Assembly: GCA_031216125.1 (NCBI GenBank)
Contig: CM062369.1
Coordinates: 30,863,881-30,927,880 of the forward strand
Source: Dalbergia cochinchinensis
Lineage: Eukaryota > Streptophyta > Magnoliopsida > Fabales > Fabaceae
Length of the DNA: 64,000 bases
Direction of reading: 5' to 3'
In this document: positions 11,879 to 24,766 of the stretch, piece after piece
How positions within the stretch are numbered: position 1 is the stretch's first letter
How the letters are laid out: each line of letters opens with the position of its first letter
Made by a program: the position numbers and the translations under genes
Notes under the pieces: generated by a model
Seen by the model: only the letters and a program-made list of their open reading frames with translations
What the model was told of the DNA's origin: nothing
Databases searched by the model: none

Positions 11879-12557
11879 CCAATTACATACTTGTCCTAAT
11901 GAGCTTTACACAAACTGGCTTGATAAGGTTGATGAGAAAAAAGTCCAACTTTGGAGAACAGGGGGCATCTATGAGATGGTCATGTTCTCCAAATAAGAGT
12001 TTTCCCCCAAAGCAGGATTTCTTGATTGCCTTTTTAGGCTTATGGAATGTTTCTATCAATGCTTTTATCTTTCCTTTTGGTATTCTTTCTCTTACCCTTT
12101 ATGATGTAGCGACCATCCTAAGGCTTCCTGTTGTAGGAGATGAGCTCCCCACTATGTATAACATATCTTTCCCCAATCGAGGATGTCCAGTTAATAGGAA
12201 GAATGCCTTTTGCCATACTTTTCTTGCCTAGCATAACTAGATTAATGGCCCTGTTTCTGAAGTTGAGCATCATGGCTTTCTCCTTTATTGGATTTGCAAG
12301 TTTTTTCTTTGTACCAACTCCCTTAAGCTTGTTGACTCACACAACTATTATGTCGCGGCCATCATTTCAACAAGATCAGTTAATGTAGCTACATTATTCC
12401 TTTCTCTATTTTATAAGTGTATGAATCAATGGGTTAGCCATCTAAAATTTCCTATACTTCCAAGGCCTTCATGGGTCTCCTTTAGATTTTCTATCTTTGG
12501 GTGAATGAGTATTTCCCTTCTTTATTCCATAACAGTGGAATAGCTATAGTTCCTATT
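11879..12557 (+). pseudogene. PMD gene piece 2 (PMD core)
   Basis: Continues the frame as YILVLMSFTQTGLIRLMRKK, then the PMD signature region to about 12195. After a stop at 12229 the reading shifts frame into PVSEVEHHGFLLYWICKFF, DSHNYYVAAIISTRS and FPILPRPSWVSF. It ends LWVNEYFPSLFHNSGIAIVP after another shift. The final CTATT (12553-12557) is the left duplication of the Athila-like insertion. Confidence 0.7.
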
Positions 12558-13671
12558 TGACAGAGGATGTTGCTACCTCCTCAAATTAGAAATAATTTGT
12601 ATGATAAGTTGCATAAAAAATGTAGTAAATGGCACAACTTAAGTCAACTCTCAAGGAGGCTTTATCACTGAGTTAGAAATTTGGGTATTTTCAAGAATTA
12701 AAATTGAAAGATAATGAATTTGCAATTAAAGACATTAGTGTAAGGTATTCCTAGGATTAGAACTAGTTATCACAGACCAAATGTTGAACACATTAGTAGC
12801 TATTAATAATAAATTATCAGCAATTATACTAGTGATCAATCGACTTCTAAAATTTGACCAATGCAAATAACTAACAAACGGTATCTCAATTTAATTAGAA
12901 ATTACATTGATTTAAAGTACCAATTATTGTAGCTTAACCACCAATCGAAAAGTTGATTCTAATGTTCTTTCTCAAACATAAACTAATGGATCCATCAATT
13001 TATGCCCAAATGGTTTCCCTAAATGACGATTGTCAATTTAGTTATCCGAATAAAAATTGCAACAATCACAATAATAATTTTAAGAATAAAAGTTGCGGAA
13101 CATTGAGAAAACTAATGTATTCAATATCAAAAGGAGTTTCAAACATCATTCTAATCCATCTTGAAACCCTTATACTACTAGTAAGAAGATCTACTCCTCC
13201 ATATCTAGAGGACTACAACTATGAAAAATAAAAGAAAACCTGAAAATAATAGCAATAATCTTTGCCACAATCGCTAAGAACAAAGCACCTTTACTAATGG
13301 AATCGACAGGTGAGTCAAGAATAGAGAAGAAGATGTAGAGAGAGAATCCTAGTTGCTGCTATTCAGAAACTAAAACTCAAACTCAAACTAGGGTAAAAAT
13401 CTATGTTAATCCTTTAAATACTACTCTCTAAAATAGCCCAAAATGGGGCCCTAAAATAGATTAATCATCTGTAATCTCATCATTACATATGCACTGCACT
13501 TTAAAATGAGCACTGCAGTGCTCTCTAGAGAGCGTTGCTTAAGCTTGTCATCTTAGTGCCTCTGCCGAGCATTGCAGCTGTAAATAAGCGTTAGCATTGC
13601 AGCACTCACTCGAGAGTGAGCTCCGACAATTTGCTCCTTTTCAGCTTGAAACTCTTTCCCAAGAGTTCCAG
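12558..13671 (-). repeat. 3' LTR of element B, distal part
   Basis: 1114 bases matching the 5' LTR of B; it ends (plus strand) AAGAGTTCCAG where element A enters. The LTR resumes at 21509 with CCTAGTCTTGTTCTTGACAC. The 5' LTR of B has the empty site AAGAGTTCGCTATCTTATTC at the same point, which proves the interruption. Confidence 0.85.
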
Positions 13672-15270
13672 TGATGGAAGTTGTCGTCTACCTCCTCAAA
13701 TTACAAATTATTTCAATATTAAGTTGCACAAAAAATGTAGTAAAGGAAACAACCTAGGTCGTCTTTCAAGGAGGCTTCAATATTTAGTTGGGAAAATTTG
13801 GGGTTTGAAAGAATAAAATTATAGCAATAGAAATTAAGAGTTAATAGCAACGAGATAATAGCAATAGTAAAAAAGGCACTTGTGCAAGGTATCTCTAGGA
13901 TTGGAAATCAATTATCATTGACTAAATATTAAACCCATTAGTGGCTATTAGTAATAAATTACTGACAATTCTACTAGTGATCGATCGACCTCTAGAATTT
14001 GATCAATGCAAATAACTAATAAATGAGATATCAATTTATTTAGAAATCACATTAATTTAATGAGCCAATTGCTATATCCTAACTGCCAATCGGAAAGTTA
14101 ATTTTAATGTTTTCCCTCAAATACAAACCAATAGATCTATTAATGTATACCCAAAGAGTTTCCCTAAACGACGATTGCCAATTTAGTTATTCCAATAAAG
14201 AGTATAACAATCACCACAATAATTAAAGGAATAGAAATTGCAGAACATTAAGAAAACCAATGCATTCAATATAAACAAAAGGTCTCAAATGTGATACAAT
14301 CCATCCGAAAATCCCTACACTAGTAAAGAAATCTACTCATCCATCTCTGAAGGATTACAACAATGAAGATAAAAGAACCTGAAAATATATAATAACAATA
14401 ATCCTTACCACAATCTCTAAGACAGAGCACATTTATCAATGGAATCCCTAAGGGAGAGAAGAATAGAGAAGGAGAAGAGAGAGATGTAGAGAGAATAATA
14501 GCAACTAAAGTGGCAATCTCAAAGTGAGTCCAAAGTTAGGGTAAAAGTCTATGTCAATCCATTATATATTGCTCTTTAAATTGGGTCAAAGTGGGGCCTA
14601 AAAATAGACTAAATGCACTGTTCTGCATTATCGTATGAGCACTGTAGTGCTCATTGAGCGTTGTGGCGCTCACCAGTGAGCTATGCTGATAAAAACCATT
14701 TTACAGGTGCTGTTAAGTGCTACAGTAATAAATGAGCACTATAGTGCTAGACAGAATCTAATCTGTCATTGGAACTAGAAATAGTAATTGTAGCCCTTTG
14801 AATAAGCTTTCCAACATCGTCAAAATCACCTCAATCGGACATCTGTAGCTCTAGATATTACAAAAAATACTAACTGGAGGTTAAGTTGAATAGTATCAGA
14901 ACATTAGCAACTTTTAATCTTACAACTTGATTTTCACCAATATGCTCTTAAAACTGGGTTTTGATCTAAACATGAAAGTTATAGAGGATTTCTTAAGCTT
15001 TCCAAAACATCTTTATTTGTCTTAATTAGATCTCTGTAGAGAGAGATACAGATTTTCTCTTACAATACTTTTTACGAATGTGCTCAAATGAGCTCAAGAA
15101 CTCTTCTATTTTACTCCCAAATTCTTCCCAATATTTTCCAACCTTGTTTTTAACATTTTGTACTCAATTCAAAACTCCTGCATGCAAAAACTATACTCAA
15201 AGAGACAGGTTAAATGCAACAGGCTCTAATCCAATAATTATTCTAAAATCAATATAAAAGCCATCAATTC
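13672..15270 (-). repeat. 3' LTR of element A (inner end missing)
   Basis: Matches 19803-21372 nearly base for base in order (TGATGGAAGTTGTCGTCTAC against TGACGGAGGTTGTCACCTAC). The match stops at CATCAATTCTAT, where a foreign piece begins. The missing part is the last 130 or so bases of the LTR, the polypurine tract and some 250 bases of the internal 3' region. Confidence 0.8.
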
Positions 15271-15757
15271 TATAACATCCTAAAATTTTTTTAAAAATTA
15301 ATTTGAGCTTTATTAGACATAATTTCAAAAATCTACCAGTTTCAATAATGATGAAGATAATCCAATGGATTTTCAAAAAAAAAAAATGAATAGTAACTTG
15401 CGGGCCTAGCGAGCCCGTCGGGACAGCCGAAACACTAGAATTGAGACCCAGAGGTGTCCAAAACTGAGAAATTATAGGATTAAGATTAGAAATGAGTAGG
15501 AATGAGAGTTTTATACCTAGAATTAATTTTTGAGCAATGTTTGATTACTCAAGTATGGTGATTTACCCGTTCAGTGAAATTTCGGTGTGCGATTTCTAAC
15601 ACTGAAAACTAATTTAATCTCTACAAAATGAAAGAGATTATCCACTTATATAGAATGAATGACTAAGATTGAATCTTGGAATACAAGATTAAATCCTAGC
15701 CACCCATTTTTCTTTCCTAGATTAATGATTATCTATTCATATCATATAATATTCCAA
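15271..15757 (+). mobile_element. LTR fragment replacing the A LTR/internal junction
   Basis: Begins TATAACATCCTAAAATTTTT and runs about 486 bases to ATATTCCAACA. It resembles the first part of the 36044-38888 insert (shared TGAATAGTAA, a TTTACCC(A/G)TTC block, similar spacing). Upstream sequence is A LTR and downstream sequence is A internal, so an insertion was joined with a deletion here. Confidence 0.5.
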
Positions 15758-16874
15758 CATTGTATGCATGGATCAAGTACAAAAATCCTCCAAAGGTTAG
15801 TGTTTTCCACTCATTCACTCAAGTTTGTGGGGTTATGATGCATACTCAATCACCTCAAATGAAAATGCATTACCATAAGCTTGCCATGGGTCTCATTCTC
15901 CATTTTGTTACACACATATGTATACCGAATCAAGAAGACTTACCTTTGGTTGAAATGGGACTTAGGTGAAGATGGATTAAAATATAGGCCAATGGGATTA
16001 AACCTTTAGTCAAAGAAGACAAAATGCATACACCAAGAGTATAAGTCTCTGAGGGTACACTTTATCTAATTAAACACAATTACAGGCCTTCCTTTTGCAA
16101 TGTGGCACACCTTCAACTCAAATTTTTCCAAGTTATTTTTTGTTTTTTTGATGTGCCACTTATTTTTTATACATATTGTTCCTCCCGTACACTTAAATTG
16201 GGGCACGTTCTCATGCTCTTCCCCACATTTATGCTTAAGCACATATAAGAAATGCACAAATACTCTCCTAAGTCTAAGAGGTTGGGAAATTTTTGTTGTT
16301 TTTTTTTCTCTTGGCTAAGGATGTACTAAAATAAAAAATGGACAATAAGGCTCAAAGGAGCTAAATAATGTTAATATGCAAAGGTTGGCTATATGGGCAA
16401 GCGGTTGAAAACAAGAAAAATGCCTCAATCATATTCAAGCATGCACATGAAAACACATTTTCAGACAAGACCCTAAGCAAGTTCTAGAATGCAAATCCAA
16501 AGAGGAAAACACACATTAACAAATAAGGATGACATATGATAGTCCAATCAAAGAGGCTTAAAATCTTATAGGTAAAAGTGCAAGTACTCAATCCAAACAA
16601 CACAGTGAATCCACCAAATATGCAATACAAAGTAAAGTTAATGCCAAACATGTTAATATAGTGTATGTGCTGTGAGCCTATACATGTGTTCTCTAAGATA
16701 CCAAAGAGATGGTGTAAAATGCAAATAAAAAAAATATGATGCAAGATTCAAAACTAAAAATAAAATAAATAAAATACAGAAAAATAAAAGGAAATAGTAT
16801 AGAAAAACCTCACGGTGGGTTGTCTCCCACCTAGCACTTTGCTTTAATATCCCTAAATTGGATGGTTAGGACCC

Positions 16875-19634
16875 TCATGGAGGCTGAGCAGCTTTAACCC
16901 AAAGATAAGCCAAGTGAGCCCTTAGATCCATAGGGGTCTCATGGAGGTGCATTAGCAGGTGCTTATCAATGGTGCACCGAATTATCTTAGACTTTTCTAA
17001 CTCAATTTCACCATCAGAGTGGTTGACCAGGAATGGTCTCTTCCATCTAGAATTTGGCCTTCCAGCCAGAAGTTTTGCTTGGGACTCATGTAGCAAGATT
17101 CACTGTCCCACAGAGGGCTTCTTACCCAACATAGGTTAGTCATAAAGCACCTGGCAAACTGATGACTGCTACCTAGGTGGTGTACTTGTATCTGAAAACT
17201 TGAGACATTCTAAAATGACAGGTGCGTCATATCCCATAGAAGAAGAAAAAGTGGAGAAAGGGGGATCTGGATCTTTACAGAGCATATTTCTACAAGCATC
17301 ATCAGCTAAAGAGTTAATAACATCATTGCTAAACACAAAGTGTTCCTCATAGGGATGTTTTATCACATCAGATAAGTTAAATTGGACCTTCATGTCCCCA
17401 TACTCCATGGATAATGTGCAAGCATAAACATCAATCATAGTTCTAGCAGTTTTCAAAGAGTCTACCCAAGATCAATGTATGATGGCTGGCATTGGTGTCA
17501 TTCTCCATCTCAAGCACATAGAAATTAGCAAGGAATATTAAATCATTTACTTGTATCAGAACATCTTCCAATGCTCCCTTTGGTCTCGTGATGCTACGCT
17601 TAGCAAGCTAAATTTACAACTGAGTAGGCTTTAGCTCTCCAAAGTGTAAGGACTAATAGAGTGATTTTGGCATCACATTAATGCCAGCTCCAAGGTCAGC
17701 TAGGGCTCTCGTGATATGCAAGTTCCTAATGGTGCAAGGAACATAGAATGTGCCCGGGTCCTTACACTTAGTTGGCAGGTTGTTTGGCTTGATGATGGAG
17801 GAAACATTTACCCCCATGGTCAACTTGTCTTCCCCACTGCCTTTTTGTTTTCTCTTATTGGTGCAAAGATCCTTCAAAAATTTTGCATACTTTGGAATTT
17901 GTTTGATTGTATCCAATAGAAATATATTCACATGCACTTTTCAGAATGTTTCCAGTGTGTCCAGATCCAAATCTAATGCAATAAATTTTCTGGGATAGAT
18001 CCTCTGAGGAAAAGGTAGTAGGGGAGTGAAGTCTGGCAGTTCCATGGGCTCTATGGGGTGCTGCAGTGCTGTTTGAGCACTGCAGCGTCCAACAAAAGAC
18101 TTTTCAATTATGTGCTTCCTTGGCTGAGTGCTACGGTGATCCTTTAGCACTGCAGCGCTCACCGATGGGTCTTTTGTATCCAAATCACTAACAAAAACAT
18201 CATCATGCTCACTGTCGGGCTCAACCGAAACCTCTTCTCGCTCATTTATTTCTTATCTTTCTACATCTGTAGGCCTTGTTAACTCTAGAATTTTTGTTCC
18301 AGACCTAAGAGTGATAGCACAGATATTTCCCCTTGGATTGGGCATGTTCTAAGAAGATAACTGGGAGGCTGGGGTTTACTTACTCCGATTTTGCTTTATT
18401 TGGGTCATTTCCTCTCTCAACTGGCATTTTCTTTTCTGATTTCCTATATTTTCTCCATCATCATCTTCATAATCTCAGTCATAGTAGATCTAAAGATGGA
18501 GGTGCAGGGAGGGCCGGTTGCCTCTGATAAGGTACCAAATACTTTTGCTAAGAAGGTTGTCCTTGTAGCCATGAATTATTTCCCAACTTCAAATTGGGGT
18601 GATTCTTCCACCTGGAGTTATAAGTGTTCCCAAATGGGAACTAGCCTGTCTGATTCTAAAGTTGACTCTAGAAAGGATTTGTTGCCATTACGCCAGTGGT
18701 TGATTCATCTTGCAGGGTTGGGCACATACCAGTGTGATAGTCATTAGAAATACATATGCCATAGATCTTAGGAACCACTAGAGTTGCTGCCTGGCTAACC
18801 ATTAACTGCTTCATTAGCCTAGAGAGTGCTTGTAATGTCTGGGTCAACATTGGGTTCTCTGGCTGACTTACTTCATGAAGGCCCCTTGTATTGGTTGCAA
18901 TCTTGGAGCTAAATTACTTAAAATTTGTAGCCATATTCTTAATTAAAGCACGGTACTCTGCCAGAGTCTTATCCAAAAGTGCCCCTCCACTAGTAGAATC
19001 TATCATGCATCTATCAGTAGGTACCAACCCCTCATAAAAGTATTGAAGGAGGAGTTGCTCCGAAATTTGATGATTGGGGCAACTTGCACAAAGGAGCTTG
19101 AAGCACTTCTAATATTCATGTAAAGTCTCATCAGCCTGGCAGATTACATAGGTTTCTTTTCTGATAGAAGCCACTCTAGAAGCGGAAAAATATCTCTCCA
19201 AGAAAAGCCTTTTCATCCTTATCCAACTGTTTACAATCCCATCTAGCAAATAAAAGAACCGGTTTTCTGCAGCACCCTCTAGGGAGAAAGGGAATGCTCT
19301 TAGTTTAACATCATCCACTCTACCCAATTGGGTCTCATGTCAGAACAAATCATGTGTAGCTTCTTCAAATTTTGGTGGGGATTAAGCTCAAAATCATTGT
19401 CTAGCCTATGATAAGTAATGACCAAGGGCTGCTGGGTGAAATCAAGAGCAGTGAGCTCTCTCAGTGTCATGTTCCATCTCCAATGTCACTTGTATTTCCT
19501 GAAACACTAAATAGAAGACCAGAATATTCAGATGATTCTACTTGTTGATGCTTTGTCTGTCTAATTTTTCTTAAAAGTTTTCTCACTTTTAAATCAAGAG
19601 GTATCAAATTTTTAGCAGATAGAGAACGCCTCAT
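16875..19634 (-). pseudogene. Element A coding relic: gag - protease - integrase C-tail
   Basis: Minus strand. Gag opens at the ATG at 19634 (MRRSLSAKNLIPLD). The core near 19327-19109 reads VKLRAFPFSLEGAAENRFFY and MKRLFLERYFSASRVASIRK. At 19080-18880 comes CASCPNHQISEQLLLQYFYE and SGGALLDKTLAEYRALI, which is the Athila gag pattern. The protease lies at 17937-17653 with DPGTFYVPCTIRNLHITRAL and ADLGAGINVMPKSLY, active Asp present. Then a linker (SDVINSLADDACRN, STFSSSMGYDAPVI) leads directly to the integrase tail at 17096-16875 (LLAGRPNSRWKRPFLV). Several stops and shifts interrupt it. Nothing of reverse transcriptase, RNase H or the integrase DDE core lies between. Confidence 0.8.
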
Positions 19635-19777
19635 ACAAGGGAACATAATTTTTGTTTCATTTTTTTCCAGAATAAAATAAATTGCAAAAAATAAAAATAG
19701 TAAATAAATGAATAAAAATAAAATAAAATAAAAAATAGAATAAAATAAAAATAGAAAAATAGCAACTAAGTTTTAAT

Positions 19778-19797
19778 GCCTCCCGGCAACGGCGCCA
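19778..19797 (-). other. Primer binding site of element A (tRNA-Asp type)
   Basis: On the minus strand TGGCGCCGTTGCCGGGAGGC begins five bases after the LTR end. It is complementary to the 3' end of plant tRNA-Asp (GGCAACGGCGCCA), as in Athila elements. Confidence 0.9.
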
Positions 19798-19802
19798 AAA
19801 TT

Positions 19803-21508
19803 TGACGGAGGTTGTCACCTACCCCCTCAAATTTGAAATTATTTCAATGCTAAATTGCACCAAAAATGGAGTAAAGGGAACAACCAAGGTCGTCTCTCAA
19901 GGAGGTTTCAATATTTAGATGGAAAAATTTGGGGTTTGAAAGAATGAAATTATAGCAATGAAAATTAAGAGTTAATAGCAACGAGATAATAGCAACAGTA
20001 AAGAAGGCATTAGTGCAAGGTATTCCTAGGATTAGAAATCAATTATGATTTACCAAGTATTAAACCCATTGGTGGCTATTAGTAATAAATTACTAGCAAT
20101 TCTACTAGTGATTGATTGACCTCTAGAATTTGACCAATGCAAATAACTAAAAAATTATATATCAATTTATTTATAAATCACATTAATTTAATGAGCCAAT
20201 TGCTATAGCGTAACTGTAAAAAAGGAAGTTAATTCTAATATTATCCCTCAAATATAAACCAATAGATCTATCAATTTATGCCCAAAGAGTTTCCCTAAAT
20301 GACGGTCTTCAATTTAGTTATTCCAATAAAGATTATAGAAATCAATATAATAATTAAAGGAATATAAACTGCAGAACAATAAGAAAACCAATGTATTTAA
20401 TATAAACAAATGGTCTCAAATGTCATCCCAATCCATCCGGAAATCCCTACACTAGTAAAGAAATCTACTTTTCTATCTCTAGAGGATTATGACAATAAAG
20501 ATAAAAGAACCTGAAAATAATAGCAATAATCACTGCCACAATTTCTAAGACAGTGCACCTTCACCAATAGAATCCCTAAGAGAAAGAAGAATAGAGAAGG
20601 AGAAGAGAGAGATGTTGAGAGAGAATAATAGCAACTAAAGTGGCAACTTCAAAGTGAGTCCAAAGCTAAGGTAAAAGTCTCTATCAATCCTTTATATACT
20701 GCTCTCTAAAATGGGTCAAAGTGGGGCCTAAAAATTGATTAAATGAGCTGTTCTGTGTCATCGCATGAGCACTGTAGCGCTCATTAAGCGTTGCGATGCT
20801 CAGCAGTGAGCTATGCTGATAAAAACCATTTTCTTGAGTCTTTGTTGAATCTTTGTGGCGCTAAATAAGTGCCGCGATCTTTGGACAAAATGGAATCTAT
20901 CCTTGGCACTTGAAATAGCAATTGTAGCCTTTTGAATAAGCTTTCCAATGCCACCAAAATCACCTCAATCGAACATCTTGCTCCAGATATTGCAAAAATA
21001 CTAACTAGAGGTCAAGTTAGACAACATCATAATATTAGCAACATTTAATCTTGCAACTTGATTTTCACCAAAATGCTCTTAGAACTGGGTTTTGAGATGA
21101 ACATGAAAGTTATAAAGGACTTCTTGACCTTTTCGAAACATCTTTATTTGTCTTAACCTGATCCCTAGCGAGAGAAATACAAATTTTCTCTTACAATGCT
21201 TTTTGCAAATATGCTAAAATGAGCTCAAGAACTCTTCTATTTTGCTCCCAAATTCTTCCCAATAGTTTTCAACCTTGTTCTTGTCATTTTGCACTCAATT
21301 CAAAGCTCCTGTATACAAAACTATACTCGGAGAGAAAAGTAAAATGCAACAGGCTCGAATCTAATAATTATTTTAAAATCAATGCAAAAGTCATCAATTC
21401 TATCAAAATCACACAATGAGGAATAAATCAAATCCTAATTAATCATTTCGATAACTCAACAAAACTCAGTCTTGTTAGTAAGATAAGTGGCGTAAATGCC
21501 CCTTATCA
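19803..21508 (-). repeat. 5' LTR of element A
   Basis: 1706 bp. Minus strand starts TGATAAGGGGCATTTACGCC and ends ACAACCTCCGTCA just before the primer site. It contains two clusters of GAGCRCTGYAGYGCTC-like palindromes (20760-20890). The palindromes and the ends are shared with the B LTRs. Confidence 0.85.
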
Positions 21509-21764
21509 CCTAGTCTTGTTCTTGACACTTTGCACTTAATCCATATAGCTCTTGTGAACAAAACTATACTTAAAGAGACAAGTTAAATACAATAGGATGT
21601 AATCCAATAATCATCCTAAAATTAGTATAATAGTCAATGATTTTATCAAAGATACACAATAAGGACCAAATCTAGATCCTAAGTATTAACATCAATAACT
21701 CAATTAAACTTATGTAAAAAGCTATATTTGGTAGAAAGATAAGTGACATAAATGCCCCTTATCA
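21509..21764 (-). repeat. 3' LTR of element B, proximal part
   Basis: 256 bases that complete the B 3' LTR; the last plus-strand bases are CCCCTTATCA. It lines up with 30020-30279 of the 5' LTR. Confidence 0.85.
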
Positions 21765-21779
21765 AACTCCTCCGCATTT
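21765..21779 (-). other. Polypurine tract of element B
   Basis: Minus strand AAATGCGGAGGAGTT directly before the LTR start TGATAAGGGG, where second-strand synthesis is primed in LTR retrotransposons. The equivalent site of element A is deleted. Confidence 0.7.
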
Positions 21780-22181
21780 AAACTTTCGCATGTCCTCATG
21801 TGAAAATAAGATTAGACCAAGACATGGATGAGAAATGATATACAAGGACTAGATTAGACTCCTAACTCTAAAATTACATAATACATGAAAAGAAATGACA
21901 ATACACTAATCCAACGAGCCTAGAGGCACAAAAGTAAGCTTTTACACTAATAATCAAGAAAATTTCAACAAGCAAGGCATAAACAAAAAACATAGCATAC
22001 AAGATAGAATCCACATTCATGATACATTGACCAAGTACAAAATTCCTCCTAGATCAGTGTTTGCCACTCATTCATTCAAGTGTTTTGGGTTATGATGCTC
22101 ACTCAATTGCCTCAAATAAAAATACGTTACCATAGACTTGCAACAGGTCTTGTTCTCCATTTGTCACACACACATATAGGT

Positions 22182-23664
22182 TGAAAGTTAAACGAGAAGA
22201 AGGGGTTGAATTGTGTTTTAACTTCTTTTTACCTATTTCTAAAAACTTTAAACAACTATCCTTTTTAGACTTCAAGTACAGCAGAAAACTATTAGCCAAG
22301 ATCAGAAAGTCACTTTTTGAACTAAGTTAAAATATGAAAATGAGTTTAAGACAGACTTTCAAAAATGTATTACAATAAATCACAGAACAAAATGTAAAAC
22401 AGATGAAAGAGTATAGAGATACTGCACAGAGAGTTCTTATACTAGTTTGGCTAATCCTAGCTACTTTCAATTCTCAACAACCTGTTGAGTCCCACTAAGT
22501 CAACCCTTTCTCAACCCTGAAAAAGTAAGATAGTCTTTTAGTAGCTTTCTCAAGCTATCTTATATAACCAGTAGCTCACTCTCCTATTACTCCCAAGTAG
22601 TCTTTAACTAGCCTCTCTAAACTAGCCTTACAATGATCACTATTGGATCAAATTACAAAGATTTGATAAAGGTTGGTTCATTCCAACAAATAAACACTCA
22701 AGTTTTCTTAGAATAAAATAGTGTATGACCTAAAAACTTGAATGACTTCTTTCTAACAACTCTTCCTAGAAAGTTGCTGTCTAATAAGAACTTAGAGATA
22801 ATATTTTTACAGAAACTGATTTACAAGAAGTGATATCTTTACAAAAGAAGATGGAGGATTTGCGTTTCGCAAGTTTTTCAAAGATTCAACAAGAAGTCTT
22901 AAGATGTAAGCACTTGACTTCCTTTTATACTTGATCTGTAATATCAGACCATTGTCCCTTGATTAGTTTTCCTTGTGACACGTGTTAATCTTGGAAATGC
23001 AATCTAGAAGTCTAGCTCAGCTATATTAAAGCTACTTTTGTAGTTGCAGAGACCATTATCAAATGAGGTTTCTAAATGTAGCATCAAAAACTACTTTTTA
23101 GTTTCTATACGAGGTTTCTAAACCTTTTCTTCTAGAAGCTAGAATGGTTGACCAAGTGAAATGGTGAGATGTCATTGTTAGTCCTTCTTTAGGTTTGACA
23201 TTACTTTGAAATTCAAATTTTCCCTCCTATTCTGTAATACATGATTTCCGAGTAAACGTGCTTTTTGATGTGCTTATTCAGTCTCTAATCTTCTTATTGA
23301 CCTTCATTTCTTCAATCAGAGCTTGTTAGTGATCTTATCATTATGATTGAAGACAATAACTTGCTTTAGAGGAAGATAGATTTCTTCATTGCATTACATT
23401 CTAAAGATGGAACTCACTTAAGTCCGTTTCAAGTATTATTTTTAATTGCATTTAAGTTTTGAATCTATTTGAATGGGATTAATCATGTTGAAACTTGTCA
23501 ACATGAAAATAAAACTTGTTGATGGAACTTATATGCTAATGAGAATGGTCTTGTTGACTGCTCAAGAATCTCAAGTAAAAGATTAATCCATTCTTCAAAA
23601 TATTTTAACAAAATTGGTTTTATTGTCACTCAAAACTTCAATATATAGGGTTCTAAAGATAACA
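22182..23664 (-). mobile_element. SIRE-like solo LTR inside element B
   Basis: Element A (15910-15945) lacks this block at the matching point (ACACACATATGTATACCGAATC against ACACACATATAGG..GCATAATGAATC), so it is an insertion. The minus strand starts TGTTATCTTTAGAACC and ends with CACAATTCAACCCC near 22195-22215. It shares the GGAGAGGCTAG-like repeats with 10148-11878 in opposite orientation. About 1.48 kb. The exact left edge and target duplication are unclear. Confidence 0.65.
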
Positions 23665-24766
23665 ACTCATGCATAATGAATCAAGAGGACTTACATTGGA
23701 TCGTAATAGGGCTTAGGTGAAAGTAGGTAAATATCTAGGCCAATTAGCTAAATCCCTAGTCAAAGGGGAGAAATGAATACACTAAGAGTATAAATGTTTA
23801 AGGATACACTTTGTCTAACTCAACACAATTATAGGCTTTTAATTTCCAATGTGGCACACCTTCAGCCAAACTTTTCCAGAATTTTTTCTTTTCAATCAAC
23901 TTCAATCACTTTGCTTCTTCTTTTTTTTTTTCTTTTTCATTTCCTTAATATGCCACTTGCTGAATTTCTTTTTGGCCACTCATGGATACATATTATCCCT
24001 CCCCTACACTTAAATTGGGGCATGTTCTTATGCTCTCCACCACACTTAAGCCCAAGCACTTATGAGAAATGCACAAATGCTTTCTTAAGCCTAAAAGGTT
24101 AGGAATTTTTCATGGTTTTTTCACTTTTGGCTAAGGATGTGCTAAGACAAAAGAATGCGCAATAAGACTCAAATGGGCTAGACAATGGTAACATGCAAAA
24201 GATGGTTATATAGATAAGTGGCTATAAATAAGAAAAATGCCTCAGTCATACTCAAGTATGCACATTGAAAAATATTTTCAAACAAGACCCTAAGCAAGTT
24301 CTAGAATACAAATCCAAAGAGGGAAACACACATGAACAAACAAGGATGGCACATAATAGTCCAATCAAAGAGGCTCAAATCTCACAAGTAAAAGTGGATG
24401 CACTCAATCTAAACAACATAGTGCATAACCAAGCATGCAATAAAAAAATAAGTCAATGTTAAGCAAGTCAATAAAGTGCATGTGGTGTGAGCTTAGATAT
24501 GTAATGTCTAAGGCACCAAAGGGATGGTGTAAGATATAAATAAAATAAAATAGGATGCAAGAATCAAAACTAAAAATGAAAATAAATAAAATGCATTAAA
24601 ATAAAATAGAAAAGTAAAGAACTTTTTCATGGTGGGTTGTCTTTCACCCAGCACTTTACTTTAATGTTCCTAAGTTAGATGGCTATGACCCTCATGGAGG
24701 GTGTGAAGCTTCAACCCAAAGAAGTGATATCTAGGCCCCTAGATCCTTAGGGGCTTCATGGAGGTG

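Larger units (their letters stand above)
13672..21508 (-). mobile_element. Element A: second Athila-like element nested in the 3' LTR of B
   Basis: LTR-bounded: 5' LTR 21508-19803 (1706 bp) and 3' LTR 13672 to about 15270 (its inner end is lost). Flanks TCCAG and CCTAG are likely a 5-bp duplication changed by C/T transitions. The primer site at 19797-19778 is intact. Its LTR is about 340 bp longer than that of B but shares both ends and the GCTGCAGTGCT motifs, so A is a sister subfamily. The coding part is gag, protease and integrase tail only. Confidence 0.85.

Noticed and set aside
18391..18747. Plus-strand frame of 118 codons in element A
   Set aside because: It is the reverse of the gag C-terminal part of the element; composition is low in polar residues and it has no relatives that I recognise.
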